Source of the DNA: Oscillospiraceae bacterium
Lineage (GTDB): Bacteria; Bacillota; Clostridia; Oscillospirales; Oscillospiraceae
Length of the DNA: 28,088 bases
NCBI GenBank assembly: GCA_020025595.1
Contig: JAHHRV010000024.1
Location: 1-28,088 of the forward strand
Direction of reading: 5' to 3'
In this document: piece by piece, positions 21,836 through 28,088 of the stretch
How positions within the stretch are numbered: position 1 is the first letter of the stretch
Layout: each line of letters begins with the position of its first letter
Position numbers and translations under genes: made by a program
Notes under the pieces: generated by a model
Databases searched by the model: none
What the model saw: the letters and a program-made list of their open reading frames with translations, nothing else
Told to the model about the DNA's origin: nothing

Positions 21836-21981
21836 TTATCCACAGCTTTCCACGGGGGCTGGGGAAAGACAAAGACGGAAATAACTGTTGATAACTGCTT
21901 GTTTTCCACATACTGCACAGGTTTGTCCACAGGAGTTATCCACAACAGGAGAGAATGTGGATAACAGGTTTCTGTGGAATA
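21836..21981. other. DnaA-box cluster
   Basis: Matches to TTATCCACA: 21836-21844 plus (9/9), 21886-21894 minus (TTATCAACA, 8/9), 21902-21910 plus (TTTTCCACA, 8/9), 21923-21931 plus (TTGTCCACA, 8/9), 21936-21944 plus (9/9), 21956-21964 minus (9/9) and 21973-21981 minus (TATTCCACA, 7/9). Several starts are spaced close to two helical turns (21 or 20 nt). A perfect 9-mer is expected about 0.2 times in a window of this size on both strands, so three in 129 bases is not chance. Confidence 0.85.
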
Positions 21982-22198
21982 CTTGTTTACATAACCTAAA
22001 GGCGCAGAATTCGACAAATTGTGCAATTTCTCAATGAATTTCTACCGTTCAAAACGGGGGTGTGTATTTTGGGCAAATTCCCACTTGACAGCCCTGTGCA
22101 CATCCGGCTGCTGCCCGGGGTGATGCTCTGGATTTATATTTTGCGGGTCTTTTTTCGGGGGATCTTTCAAAAGATGAGAAAAAATTTGAAAAAAGGGA

Positions 22199-22227
22199 TT
22201 GATTTTATAAGGAGGGTGCGCTATAAT
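22199..22227 (+). promoter_or_regulatory. Sigma-A promoter of rpsT
   Basis: TTGATT (22199-22204), a 17-nt spacer and a perfect TATAAT (22222-22227) lie 57 nt before the start codon, preceded by runs of A. Confidence 0.87.
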
Positions 22228-22284
22228 GTGTTACTGCATAAAAGGCTGTCTAGGCCGAAGATTGTGGAACAGGAGGTGTAATCC

Positions 22285-22548
22285 ATGCCCAACATCAAGT
22301 CCTCTAAGAAGGATGTCATCAAGTCCAAGATTGCTTACGAGAAGAACAAGGCTAACAAGTCTGAGCTGAAGACCGTGCTGAAGAAGTTTGACGCTGCTGT
22401 CGATGCAGGTGTCAAGGCTGATGCAGAGGTCGCTTACAAGCAGGCTGTTAAGTGCGTTGATCAGGCTGCACTGAAGGGTCTTCTGCACAAGAACAATGCT
22501 GCACGCAAGAAGAGCAGCATGACCCTGAAGCTGAACAAGCTGGCCTAA
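22285..22548 (+). CDS. rpsT: 30S ribosomal protein S20
   Basis: This 87-residue basic protein begins MPNIKSSKKDVIKSKIAYEKNKANKSELKTVLKKFDAAV, the S20 pattern. It ends with the conserved KGLLHKNNAARKKSSMTLKLNKL. S20 binds 16S rRNA early in 30S assembly. AGGAGGTG sits 7 nt before the ATG. It is a single-gene transcription unit with its own promoter and terminator. Confidence 0.97.
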   Translation: MPNIKSSKKDVIKSKIAYEKNKANKSELKTVLKKFDAAVDAGVKADAEVAYKQAVKCVDQAALKGLLHKNNAARKKSSMTLKLNKLA

Positions 22549-22568
22549 TTGAGGTTCTCTGAAAATAT

Positions 22569-22598
22569 CTCCTTCCGATTTTTCGGAAGGAGTTTTTT
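22569..22598 (+). terminator. Terminator of rpsT
   Basis: CTCCTTCCGA and TCGGAAGGAG form a 10-bp stem followed by six T. Confidence 0.95.
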
Positions 22599-22624
22599 CT
22601 ATATATGGGCAGTGCCCACATCCA

Positions 22625-22782
22625 ATTCGTGCCGGGGCTGGGTGGTAATCGATGCGCCATAGGGTACCGCTCGGTATCGTTTTTTGTGGTCGAAGTTGGC
22701 AATAGGTAAGACCTATGGCTGATTTGTGCGGAAGCCGGGCGGGAATCGGTGTGCCATAGGGAATGGCTCGGTAACGGTTTTG
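22625..22782. repeat. Imperfect 62-bp direct repeat with internal inverted copies
   Basis: Copy 1 (22625-22686) and copy 2 (22722-22782) agree at roughly three quarters of positions. Both contain GCCATAGGG and CTCGGTA and end in a T-run. Between them lies a perfect ATAGGT-AAG-ACCTAT hairpin (22702-22716), which includes an inverted copy (CCTATGGC) of the GCCATAGG core. The 360-base gap between rpsT and recG otherwise holds only the recG promoter. It looks like a degenerate small dispersed element; origin unknown. Confidence 0.6.
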
Positions 22783-22852
22783 CATCGGATGCTGGCGAAA
22801 ATGGCTTTGCGCTTTTCGCTTATGGAGCGCTCCCGGTTTCGATTTGTTTTTA

Positions 22853-22881
22853 TTGCAATACGGCAAGTGCTACACTATAAT
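22853..22881 (+). promoter_or_regulatory. Sigma-A promoter of recG
   Basis: TTGCAA (22853-22858), a 17-nt spacer and a perfect TATAAT (22876-22881), 30 nt before the start codon. Confidence 0.85.
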
Positions 22882-22911
22882 ATATAGAAATTAGAAAACA
22901 GGGGGGATCGT

Positions 22912-24960
22912 ATGGCGCGTTTATCTGATCCGATTACCATTTTGAAGGGCGTTGGCCCGGCCAAGGCAAAGCAGTTCGCTGCGCTGAATATCTTTACCCT
23001 GGAGGATCTGATCTGTCATTTCCCCAGAGGGTACGAAGACCGCAACCAGCTGGTGACCATTGAAAAGCTGCAGCCGGATGTTCCGGCCTGCTTCAAGGCC
23101 ATGGTCATGAATACGCCCAGAACCGCCCATATCCGCAAGGGTCTGGACATGACCAAGGTCCAGGTGGCAGACCACACCGGGCGGCTGAATCTGACCTTTT
23201 TCAACGCAAAGTACGCTGCTGAGCAGCTGCATTACGGTCAGGAATATGTGTTTTACGGGGCGGTCAGCGGAGATTTTATCGGCTACAACATGACAAATCC
23301 CGTCTTTGAATCCCCGGATGCTCCGGCGGTGTCCACCCGGCGGATCTTGCCCATTTATCCCCTGACGGCGGGACTGACCAACGGCGCTCTGTGGAAGGCA
23401 ATCCGGCAGGCTTTGGAGATCTGCCCCATGCCTCAGGAGATCATTCCGGAGGAAATCCGCCGCAGATATGATATCCTGCCGGCGGAAAAGGCGTATCTTT
23501 CCATCCATGAGCCGAAAACCATGGAAGAAGCGCAGGCGGCAAAAAAACGGCTGATTTTTGAAGAATTTTTTGTGTTTTCCGCAGGACTCAGCCTCATGCG
23601 GGAGGCTAGAGCAGAAAAGCCCTGCGAAATCTATCAGGACATGGATCTGTCGGCGTTTTACGGTGCGCTGCCTTTTCAGCTGACCGGAGCGCAGACCAAG
23701 GTCATTGACCAGATTCTGGAGGATTTTCGCCGGGGAACCCCCATGAATCGACTGGTTCAGGGCGATGTGGGCAGCGGCAAGACCATGGTGGCTGCGGCGG
23801 CGGGATACTGCGCTGTGAAAAACGGCTATCAGGTGGGACTGATGGCTCCCACGGAAATTCTGGCAGAGCAGCATTTTAAGTCTCTGGATCATCTGCTGAC
23901 GCCTTTGGGGATCCGGGTGGGACTGCTGACCGGCTCCATGACCCCCAAGCAGAAGCAGCAGATTCGGGAAAAAATCGCCGGTGCAGAGTTGGATTTTGTC
24001 ATCGGAACCCATGCCCTTGTGTCCGACCAGACCAAATTTGCAAAACTGGGACTGGTGATTACCGACGAACAGCACCGCTTTGGCGTGGGCCAGCGGTCGG
24101 CGCTGTCTGCAAAGGGTGAGGCACCCCATCTGCTGGTCATGTCGGCAACGCCCATTCCCAGAACCCTTGCGCTGCTGCTGTACGGCGATCTGGATGTGTC
24201 GATTCTTGATGAGCTGCCCCCGGGACGCCAGACGGTGGATTCGTTCCTGGTGGGGGAGAGCTATCGGGCCAGAATCAATGCCTTTATCCGCAAGCAGGTG
24301 GCAGAGGGTCACCAGTGCTATGTGGTGTGTCCGGCGGTGGAGCAGACCGATGGAATGAGCCTGAAAGCTGCCACAGAATGGGCCGAAACCCTACAGAATA
24401 CGGTATTTCCCGACCTGAAAATTGCCCTGCTTCACGGCCAGATGAAGGGCGCGGAAAAGGAACAGGTGATGGCGGCTTTTGCCCGGGGAGAGGCAGATGT
24501 GCTGGTCGCAACCACGGTCATCGAAGTGGGCGTGGATGTGCCCAACGCCACGCTGATGATCATTGAGGACGCAGACCGCTTCGGCCTGAGCCAGCTCCAT
24601 CAGCTCCGGGGCAGAGTCGGCAGAGGCAGCGCCAAGAGCTACTGCATCCTGACGACCCACAACCGAAACGAGCAGACCATCGCCCGGCTGAAGGCTCTGT
24701 GCAAGACCACCGACGGCTTTGCCATTGCGCAGGAGGATCTGAAGCTGAGAGGCCCCGGCGATTTCTTTGGCTCCCGCCAGTCGGGACTGCCTGCCTTTCG
24801 GGTGGCAAGTCTCGGCACGGATCTGGAGACGCTCAGTACTGCTCAGCAGGCATCCAAAGACTGGATCGAGGCCTATGGCACATCGGACTGCAAAGAGGCA
24901 CTTGCCCTGCGCCAGCGGATCGGCGCGCTGTTCGAGCGATGCATGGGTACCATGAACTGA
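22912..24960 (+). CDS. recG: ATP-dependent DNA helicase RecG
   Basis: This 682-residue branch-migration helicase remodels stalled forks and Holliday junctions. The N-terminal wedge/OB part starts with ILKGVGPAKAKQF (residues 9-21), and FPRGYEDR is at about 38-45. Helicase motifs follow: LTGAQTKVI, Walker A GDVGSGKT at 284-291, the DEQH box at 385-388 and MSATPIPRTLALLLYGDLDVSILDELPPGRQ. In the C-terminal helicase domain come TTVIEVGVDVPNA, QLHQLRGRVGRG and the RecG tail DLKLRGPGDFFGSRQSGLP. Length matches the family. GGGGGG lies upstream of the ATG. It has its own promoter and a terminator 40 nt after its stop. Confidence 0.98.
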   Translation: MARLSDPITILKGVGPAKAKQFAALNIFTLEDLICHFPRGYEDRNQLVTIEKLQPDVPACFKAMVMNTPRTAHIRKGLDMTKVQVADHTGRLNLTFFNAKYAAEQLHYGQEYVFYGAVSGDFIGYNMTNPVFESPDAPAVSTRRILPIYPLTAGLTNGALWKAIRQALEICPMPQEIIPEEIRRRYDILPAEKAYLSIHEPKTMEEAQAAKKRLIFEEFFVFSAGLSLMREARAEKPCEIYQDMDLSAFYGALPFQLTGAQTKVIDQILEDFRRGTPMNRLVQGDVGSGKTMVAAAAGYCAVKNGYQVGLMAPTEILAEQHFKSLDHLLTPLGIRVGLLTGSMTPKQKQQIREKIAGAELDFVIGTHALVSDQTKFAKLGLVITDEQHRFGVGQRSALSAKGEAPHLLVMSATPIPRTLALLLYGDLDVSILDELPPGRQTVDSFLVGESYRARINAFIRKQVAEGHQCYVVCPAVEQTDGMSLKAATEWAETLQNTVFPDLKIALLHGQMKGAEKEQVMAAFARGEADVLVATTVIEVGVDVPNATLMIIEDADRFGLSQLHQLRGRVGRGSAKSYCILTTHNRNEQTIARLKALCKTTDGFAIAQEDLKLRGPGDFFGSRQSGLPAFRVASLGTDLETLSTAQQASKDWIEAYGTSDCKEALALRQRIGALFERCMGTMN

Positions 24961-24998
24961 AAATTCGCAATACAAATTTAACATTTGCACAGAACTTA

Positions 24999-25040
24999 AC
25001 ACAAAAGCACCGGTTTATTGCCGGGGCTTTTTGTGTTTTT
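24999..25040 (+). terminator. Terminator of recG
   Basis: CACAAAAGC-ACCGG pairs with CCGGGGCTTTTTGTG (one bulge or mismatch), ending in TGTTTTT. Confidence 0.85.
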
Positions 25041-25061
25041 CCGGAAAATTTGAAAAAAGTG

Positions 25062-25090
25062 TTGTAACACGGGAAATAATAGTGTAAAAT
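25062..25090 (+). promoter_or_regulatory. Sigma-A promoter of gpmI
   Basis: TTGTAA (25062-25067), a 17-nt spacer and TAAAAT (25085-25090), 68 nt before the start codon. Confidence 0.7.
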
Positions 25091-25158
25091 AGTATGAATC
25101 AAGAAATGCAATTTTTCGCCCACAGTTTTCTGGGTATTACATTTGGAGGTAATTCGTT

Positions 25159-26721
25159 ATGAAAAAACCCATTGTTTTAGTAATCATGGACGGCGTTGGC
25201 AAAGGTGACGGCGGCGCAGGCGATGCTGTTGCACTGGCTAAGACCCCCACTCTGGACAACCTGATGGCTACTTGCCCCAATACTTATCTGAAGGCTCACG
25301 GCACTGCAGTTGGCCTGCCCTCTGACGATGACATGGGCAACTCCGAGGTCGGCCACAATGCTCTGGGCTGTGGTCAGGTCTACTCTCAGGGCGCAAAGCT
25401 GGTTGGCGAGTCCATCGAAAACGGCACCCTGTTCCAGTCCAAGACCTGGACCGATCTGGTTGAAAATGCCAAGGCAGGTCATGCATTCCACTTCCTGGGT
25501 CTGCTGTCTGACGGCAATGTCCATTCCAATATCTCTCACCTGATCGCTCTGCTGAAGAATGCAAAGGCTTCCGGCGTGAAGAAGGCATACTGCCACATCC
25601 TGCTGGACGGCCGTGATGTGCCCGCTACCTCCGCTCTGGAGTATGTGCAGCAGCTGGAGGATGTTCTGGCTGAGCTGAGCAAGGACGGCTGCGACTACGC
25701 AATCGCTTCCGGCGGCGGCAGAATGCAGATCACCATGGACCGTTACGAGGCTAACTGGGGCATGGTCGAGAAGGGCTGGAGAACCCATGTTCAGGGCGAA
25801 GGCCGTATGTTCGCATCCGCTAAGGAGGCCATCGAGACCTACCGTGCAGAGACCGGCGTTATCGACCAGGATCTGCCCGCATTCGTTGTTGCCCGCAACG
25901 GCGAGCCTGTTGCAAAGATTGCCAACGGCGACAGCGTTGTTCTGTTCAACTTCCGCGGCGACCGTGCTCAGGAGATTTCTCTGGCATTCGACCGCAAGGA
26001 CTTTGACAAGTTCGACCGCGGCGACTACACCGGCGTGAAGTTTGCAGGTATGCTGCAGTATGACGGAGACCTGAACATCCCCGAAAACTACCTGGTGCAG
26101 CCCCCTGTTATCACCAACACCCTGACCGAAGTCCTGTGCAAGGCAGGCATCCACGAGTATGCCCTGTCCGAGACTCAGAAGTTCGGCCATGTGACCTATT
26201 TCTGGAACGGCAACCGCTCCGGCAAGGTCTGCGAGGATCTGGAAGTTTACGAGGAAGTTCCCTCTGATGTCATTCCCTTCGAGCAGGCTCCTGCCATGAA
26301 GTCCAAGGAAATCACCGAGAAGATGGTGGATGCCATGGCTTCCAAGAAGTTCGAGTTCCTGCGCTGCAACTTCCCCAACGGCGACATGGTCGGTCATACC
26401 GGCGTTCTGGATGCTGTCATCTACTCCATGGAGTGCGTTGACAACGGCCTGAAGGCAATCATCGAGGCTGCTGACAAGTACGGCTACACCGTGCTGATCA
26501 CCGCTGACCACGGCAATGCTGACCAGATGACCGAGACCAAGAAGGGCAAGACCTCTGTGCGTACCGCACACTCTCTGAACCCTGTTCCCTTCATCATCTA
26601 TGACAAGGACAACAACTGGACCATCAAGGAAGGCCACTACGGCCTGGCAAACGTGGCTCCCACTGTCGTGAAGATGATGGGCCTGACTGCTCCTGAGTGC
26701 TGGGAAGACAGCATGGTCTAA
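25159..26721 (+). CDS. gpmI: 2,3-bisphosphoglycerate-independent phosphoglycerate mutase
   Basis: This 520-residue cytoplasmic enzyme interconverts 3- and 2-phosphoglycerate in glycolysis. It belongs to the alkaline-phosphatase superfamily: VLVIMDGVGKGD at the start, the catalytic serine S62 in DMGNSEVGHNALG, LLDGRDVPATSALEYV, IASGGGRMQITMDRYEANWGMVEKGW, FNFRGDRAQEIS and the C-terminal metal motif ITADHGNADQM followed by RTAHSLNPVPFIIY. TTGGAGGT precedes the ATG. The codon use is strongly biased, as expected for an abundant glycolytic enzyme. It stands as a single transcription unit and metabolises the triose phosphate made by the hexuronate pathway. Confidence 0.98.
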   Translation: MKKPIVLVIMDGVGKGDGGAGDAVALAKTPTLDNLMATCPNTYLKAHGTAVGLPSDDDMGNSEVGHNALGCGQVYSQGAKLVGESIENGTLFQSKTWTDLVENAKAGHAFHFLGLLSDGNVHSNISHLIALLKNAKASGVKKAYCHILLDGRDVPATSALEYVQQLEDVLAELSKDGCDYAIASGGGRMQITMDRYEANWGMVEKGWRTHVQGEGRMFASAKEAIETYRAETGVIDQDLPAFVVARNGEPVAKIANGDSVVLFNFRGDRAQEISLAFDRKDFDKFDRGDYTGVKFAGMLQYDGDLNIPENYLVQPPVITNTLTEVLCKAGIHEYALSETQKFGHVTYFWNGNRSGKVCEDLEVYEEVPSDVIPFEQAPAMKSKEITEKMVDAMASKKFEFLRCNFPNGDMVGHTGVLDAVIYSMECVDNGLKAIIEAADKYGYTVLITADHGNADQMTETKKGKTSVRTAHSLNPVPFIIYDKDNNWTIKEGHYGLANVAPTVVKMMGLTAPECWEDSMV

Positions 26722-26753
26722 TCAGGACCAGTCCTGAAAACGCAATTTGCAGA

Positions 26754-26788
26754 GCCGTCCAATGGCGGTTGTTACATCATTGGACGGC
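26754..26788 (+). terminator. Hairpin after gpmI
   Basis: GCCGTCCAATG (26754-26764) and CATTGGACGGC (26778-26788) form a perfect 11-bp stem with a 13-nt loop. The T-run is poor (CCCTTAAC), so termination may be partial. A shorter stem with arms TCAGGA/TCCTGA lies just upstream, near 26723. Confidence 0.65.
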
Positions 26789-26865
26789 CCTTAACGAACA
26801 CGATTTAATACGAAAGCCACCATGTTTTGATGCGTGTTGAATTTTTGGACCAGGAGGTATTTTCT

Positions 26866-27219
26866 ATGATCCAGCATAACAATGAAAACGGTTCTGTAAC
26901 AATTAGCACCGGTGTTTACACCGATATCGCCGGTACCGCTGCTTCCAACTGCTTCGGCGTGAAGGGCATGGCTGCCCGGTCTGTGACCGATGGCCTGTAC
27001 CATCTGCTGCGTAAAGAGAGCATGGGCAAGGGCGTCAAAGTGGAATTCCACGAGGACGATACCATTACCATCGAGCTGCACATCATGGTTGACCATGGCG
27101 TCAATCTGGCTGCAGTGGGCTCTTCCATTATTTCTGAGGTGCGCTATGTGGTCAACAAGTGCACCGGCACGGAAGTTCGGGCCGTGAATGTATATTTTGA
27201 TTCCATGATGATTGGTTAA
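26866..27219 (+). CDS. Asp23/Gls24 family protein (YloU-like)
   Basis: This 117-residue protein begins MIQHNNENGSVTISTGVYTDIAGTAASNCFGVKGMA. It ends EVRYVVNKCTGTEVRAVNVYFDSMMIG, with ELHIMVDHGVNLAAVGSSI between, which is the Asp23/DUF322 pattern. The start at 26866 follows CAGGAGGT; the frame extension to 26827 lacks a site. It precedes the DAK2-domain gene by 18 nt, the conserved yloU-yloV pair of Firmicutes. Members are associated with the cell envelope and with the fatty-acid kinase locus; the molecular role is unclear. Confidence 0.93.
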   Translation: MIQHNNENGSVTISTGVYTDIAGTAASNCFGVKGMAARSVTDGLYHLLRKESMGKGVKVEFHEDDTITIELHIMVDHGVNLAAVGSSIISEVRYVVNKCTGTEVRAVNVYFDSMMIG

Positions 27220-27237
27220 TTACGGAGGTGTAATCTA

Positions 27238-28088
27238 TTGAGGCAGACCATGAACGGGGCCGATTTTCGCAGACTGATGATTAGCGCGGCCGCCTCTATT
27301 GAAATTCATAAACAGCAGCTCAATGAGCTGAACGTGTTCCCTGTGCCCGATGGCGACACGGGTACGAATATGTCTATGACCATTAACGCTGCTGCAGCTG
27401 ATCTTCGCAAGACCGAAGATCCGGATCTGGAGAAGGCTTCCAAGACCGCAGCATCTGCAATGCTGCGCGGTGCCCGCGGCAACTCCGGCGTCATTTTGTC
27501 GCTGCTGGTGCGTGGCATCTCCAAGACTTTGAAGGGTCACACCGAGTGCGACGGCACATTGTGGGCAGAAGCTCTGCAGGAAGGCGTCGACGCTGCATAC
27601 AAGGCAGTTATGAAGCCTGCCGAGGGCACCATTCTGACCGTTGCCCGCCTGGCAGCTGCCAAGGCCTGCGAGGCTGCTCAGGAGAACAACTTCATTGAGT
27701 TTGTTCAGGAAGCAGCCATTGAAGAAGCTAAGATCGCTCTGGCAAACACCGTCAACCAGAACCCCGTACTGAAGAAGGCCGGCGTTGTGGATGCCGGCGG
27801 CAAGGGCTGGCTGCTGGCTCTGGAAGCTATGCTGCTGGCAATGCGTGGCGAGGATGTGGTTGCACCCGAGGCCGGCACTCAGGAGCAGGTGAAGGAGCAG
27901 GCTGATTTCGCTGATTTCGATACCGGCGATATCACCTTCGGCTACTGCACCGAGTTCATCGTTTCCCGCGAGAACGACAATGACCCTGAGCAGCTGCGTG
28001 CATTCCTGTCTACTCTGGGCGATAGCCTGGTACTGGTGGACGATGAGGAGATCATCAAGGTCCATGTCCATACCAATGACCCCGGCAT
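27238..28088 (+). CDS. DAK2-domain protein, YloV/FakA-type fatty-acid kinase (3' partial)
   Basis: The first 283 codons of a gene that leaves the window at the right edge. The dihydroxyacetone-kinase-like ATP-binding domain is clear: LNELNVFPVPDGDTGTNMSMTI, ASAMLRGARGNSGVILS, MKPAEGTILTVARLAA and NPVLKKAGVVDAGGKGW, then the start of the middle domain (FGYCTEFIVSR...VHVHTNDPG). FakA phosphorylates fatty acids presented by FakB for entry into phospholipid synthesis. The start is probably TTG at 27238, 7 nt after GGAGGTG; an in-frame ATG at 27250 is the alternative but has poorer spacing. It is co-transcribed with the Asp23-like gene. Confidence 0.93.
   Translation, partial: MRQTMNGADFRRLMISAAASIEIHKQQLNELNVFPVPDGDTGTNMSMTINAAAADLRKTEDPDLEKASKTAASAMLRGARGNSGVILSLLVRGISKTLKGHTECDGTLWAEALQEGVDAAYKAVMKPAEGTILTVARLAAAKACEAAQENNFIEFVQEAAIEEAKIALANTVNQNPVLKKAGVVDAGGKGWLLALEAMLLAMRGEDVVAPEAGTQEQVKEQADFADFDTGDITFGYCTEFIVSRENDNDPEQLRAFLSTLGDSLVLVDDEEIIKVHVHTNDPG

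Larger units (their letters stand above)
21588..22284. other. Gene-free region between sigG and rpsT, candidate replication origin
   Basis: About 700 bases hold no credible gene. The short frames inside it have no ribosome binding site. It contains, left to right: a 9-bp hairpin (21659-21685), a GC-rich stretch, the DnaA-box cluster (21836-21981), an A/T-rich stretch (about 21985-22060 and 22130-22210) and the rpsT promoter. Genes on both sides point away from it. The layout of boxes plus a flanking A/T-rich tract is what an origin would show. Neither dnaA nor dnaN is adjacent. The origin call is an inference. Confidence 0.5.

Noticed and set aside
21796..22281. Short frames on both strands inside the DnaA-box region
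   Set aside because: They lack ribosome binding sites and recognisable sequence, and they run through the box cluster or the rpsT promoter.
22231..22866. A 211-codon minus-strand frame covering rpsT and the rpsT-recG gap
   Set aside because: It overlaps a certain ribosomal protein gene, its terminator and the recG promoter. Its repeated peptide text comes from the imperfect DNA repeat.
25177..26637. A 486-codon minus-strand frame opposite gpmI
   Set aside because: Same cause: biased codon use in a clear glycolytic gene leaves the antisense frame open.
1..28088. CRISPR arrays, insertion sequences, phage genes, toxin-antitoxin pairs, tRNA or rRNA genes
   Set aside because: No regularly spaced repeats, transposase or integrase motifs, phage structural genes or RNA-gene signatures were seen. 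The window looks like stable core chromosome with metabolic islands.

Overview
The window looks like a chromosomal segment of a spore-forming, anaerobic gut Firmicute of class Clostridia, most likely the Oscillospiraceae/Ruminococcaceae group. This rests on a sigma-G gene with a YlmC/YmxH sporulation gene behind it, a clostridial alpha/beta SASP, AGGAGG ribosome binding sites, moderately high GC coding sequence with a strong CTG/AAG/GGC/GCT codon preference, and carbohydrate genes aimed at hexuronates and amino sugars. No rRNA, tRNA, insertion sequence, prophage or CRISPR array was seen. The taxonomic call is an inference.

Layout. (1) Positions 1-4962, plus strand: a complete hexuronate catabolic operon: uxaC (5' end outside the window), uxuA, an SDR-type fructuronate reductase, a KDPG aldolase and a KDG kinase, closed by a strong terminator. 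Together they convert glucuronate (and probably galacturonate at the first step) to pyruvate and glyceraldehyde 3-phosphate. (2) 5.0-6.2 kb: a small CoA-binding-domain protein and an alpha/beta SASP, each with a hairpin immediately before its ribosome binding site. (3) 6.2-14.2 kb, minus strand: an ECF-type membrane protein, then an amino-sugar cluster read right to left: AGE-family epimerase, RpiR regulator, a YdcF-like protein, an ABC sugar importer (lipoprotein plus two permeases) and an N-acetylneuraminate-lyase-like aldolase. The simplest reading is sialic acid import, cleavage to ManNAc and pyruvate, and epimerisation of ManNAc to GlcNAc. A divergent SGNH hydrolase and a YesL/DUF624 membrane protein (14.4-15.7 kb, plus) share the control region. 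(4) 15.7-21.6 kb, minus strand: housekeeping and sporulation genes yebC, nif3-like, trmK, DUF1858, tsf, rpsB, ylmC/ymxH and sigG. (5) 21.6-22.28 kb: a gene-free region with a dense cluster of DnaA boxes. (6) 22.28-28.09 kb, plus strand: rpsT, recG, gpmI, an Asp23/YloU protein and the start of a YloV/FakA-type DAK2 protein.

The most notable observation is the gene-free region between sigG and rpsT. It holds three perfect TTATCCACA DnaA boxes and three one-mismatch boxes within about 130 bp. It lies exactly where gene direction switches: all eight genes on its left down to 15.7 kb run leftwards, and all five genes on its right run rightwards. This is what a chromosomal origin (or a major DnaA-binding locus) would look like, yet neither neighbour is dnaA or dnaN, the usual Firmicute oriC neighbours.

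Other points: two palindromes overlap the AGE promoter and are candidate operators. Paired hairpins separate the binding-protein gene from the permease genes. An imperfect 62-bp repeat lies upstream of recG. The SASP lacks the usual Glu at its germination-protease site.
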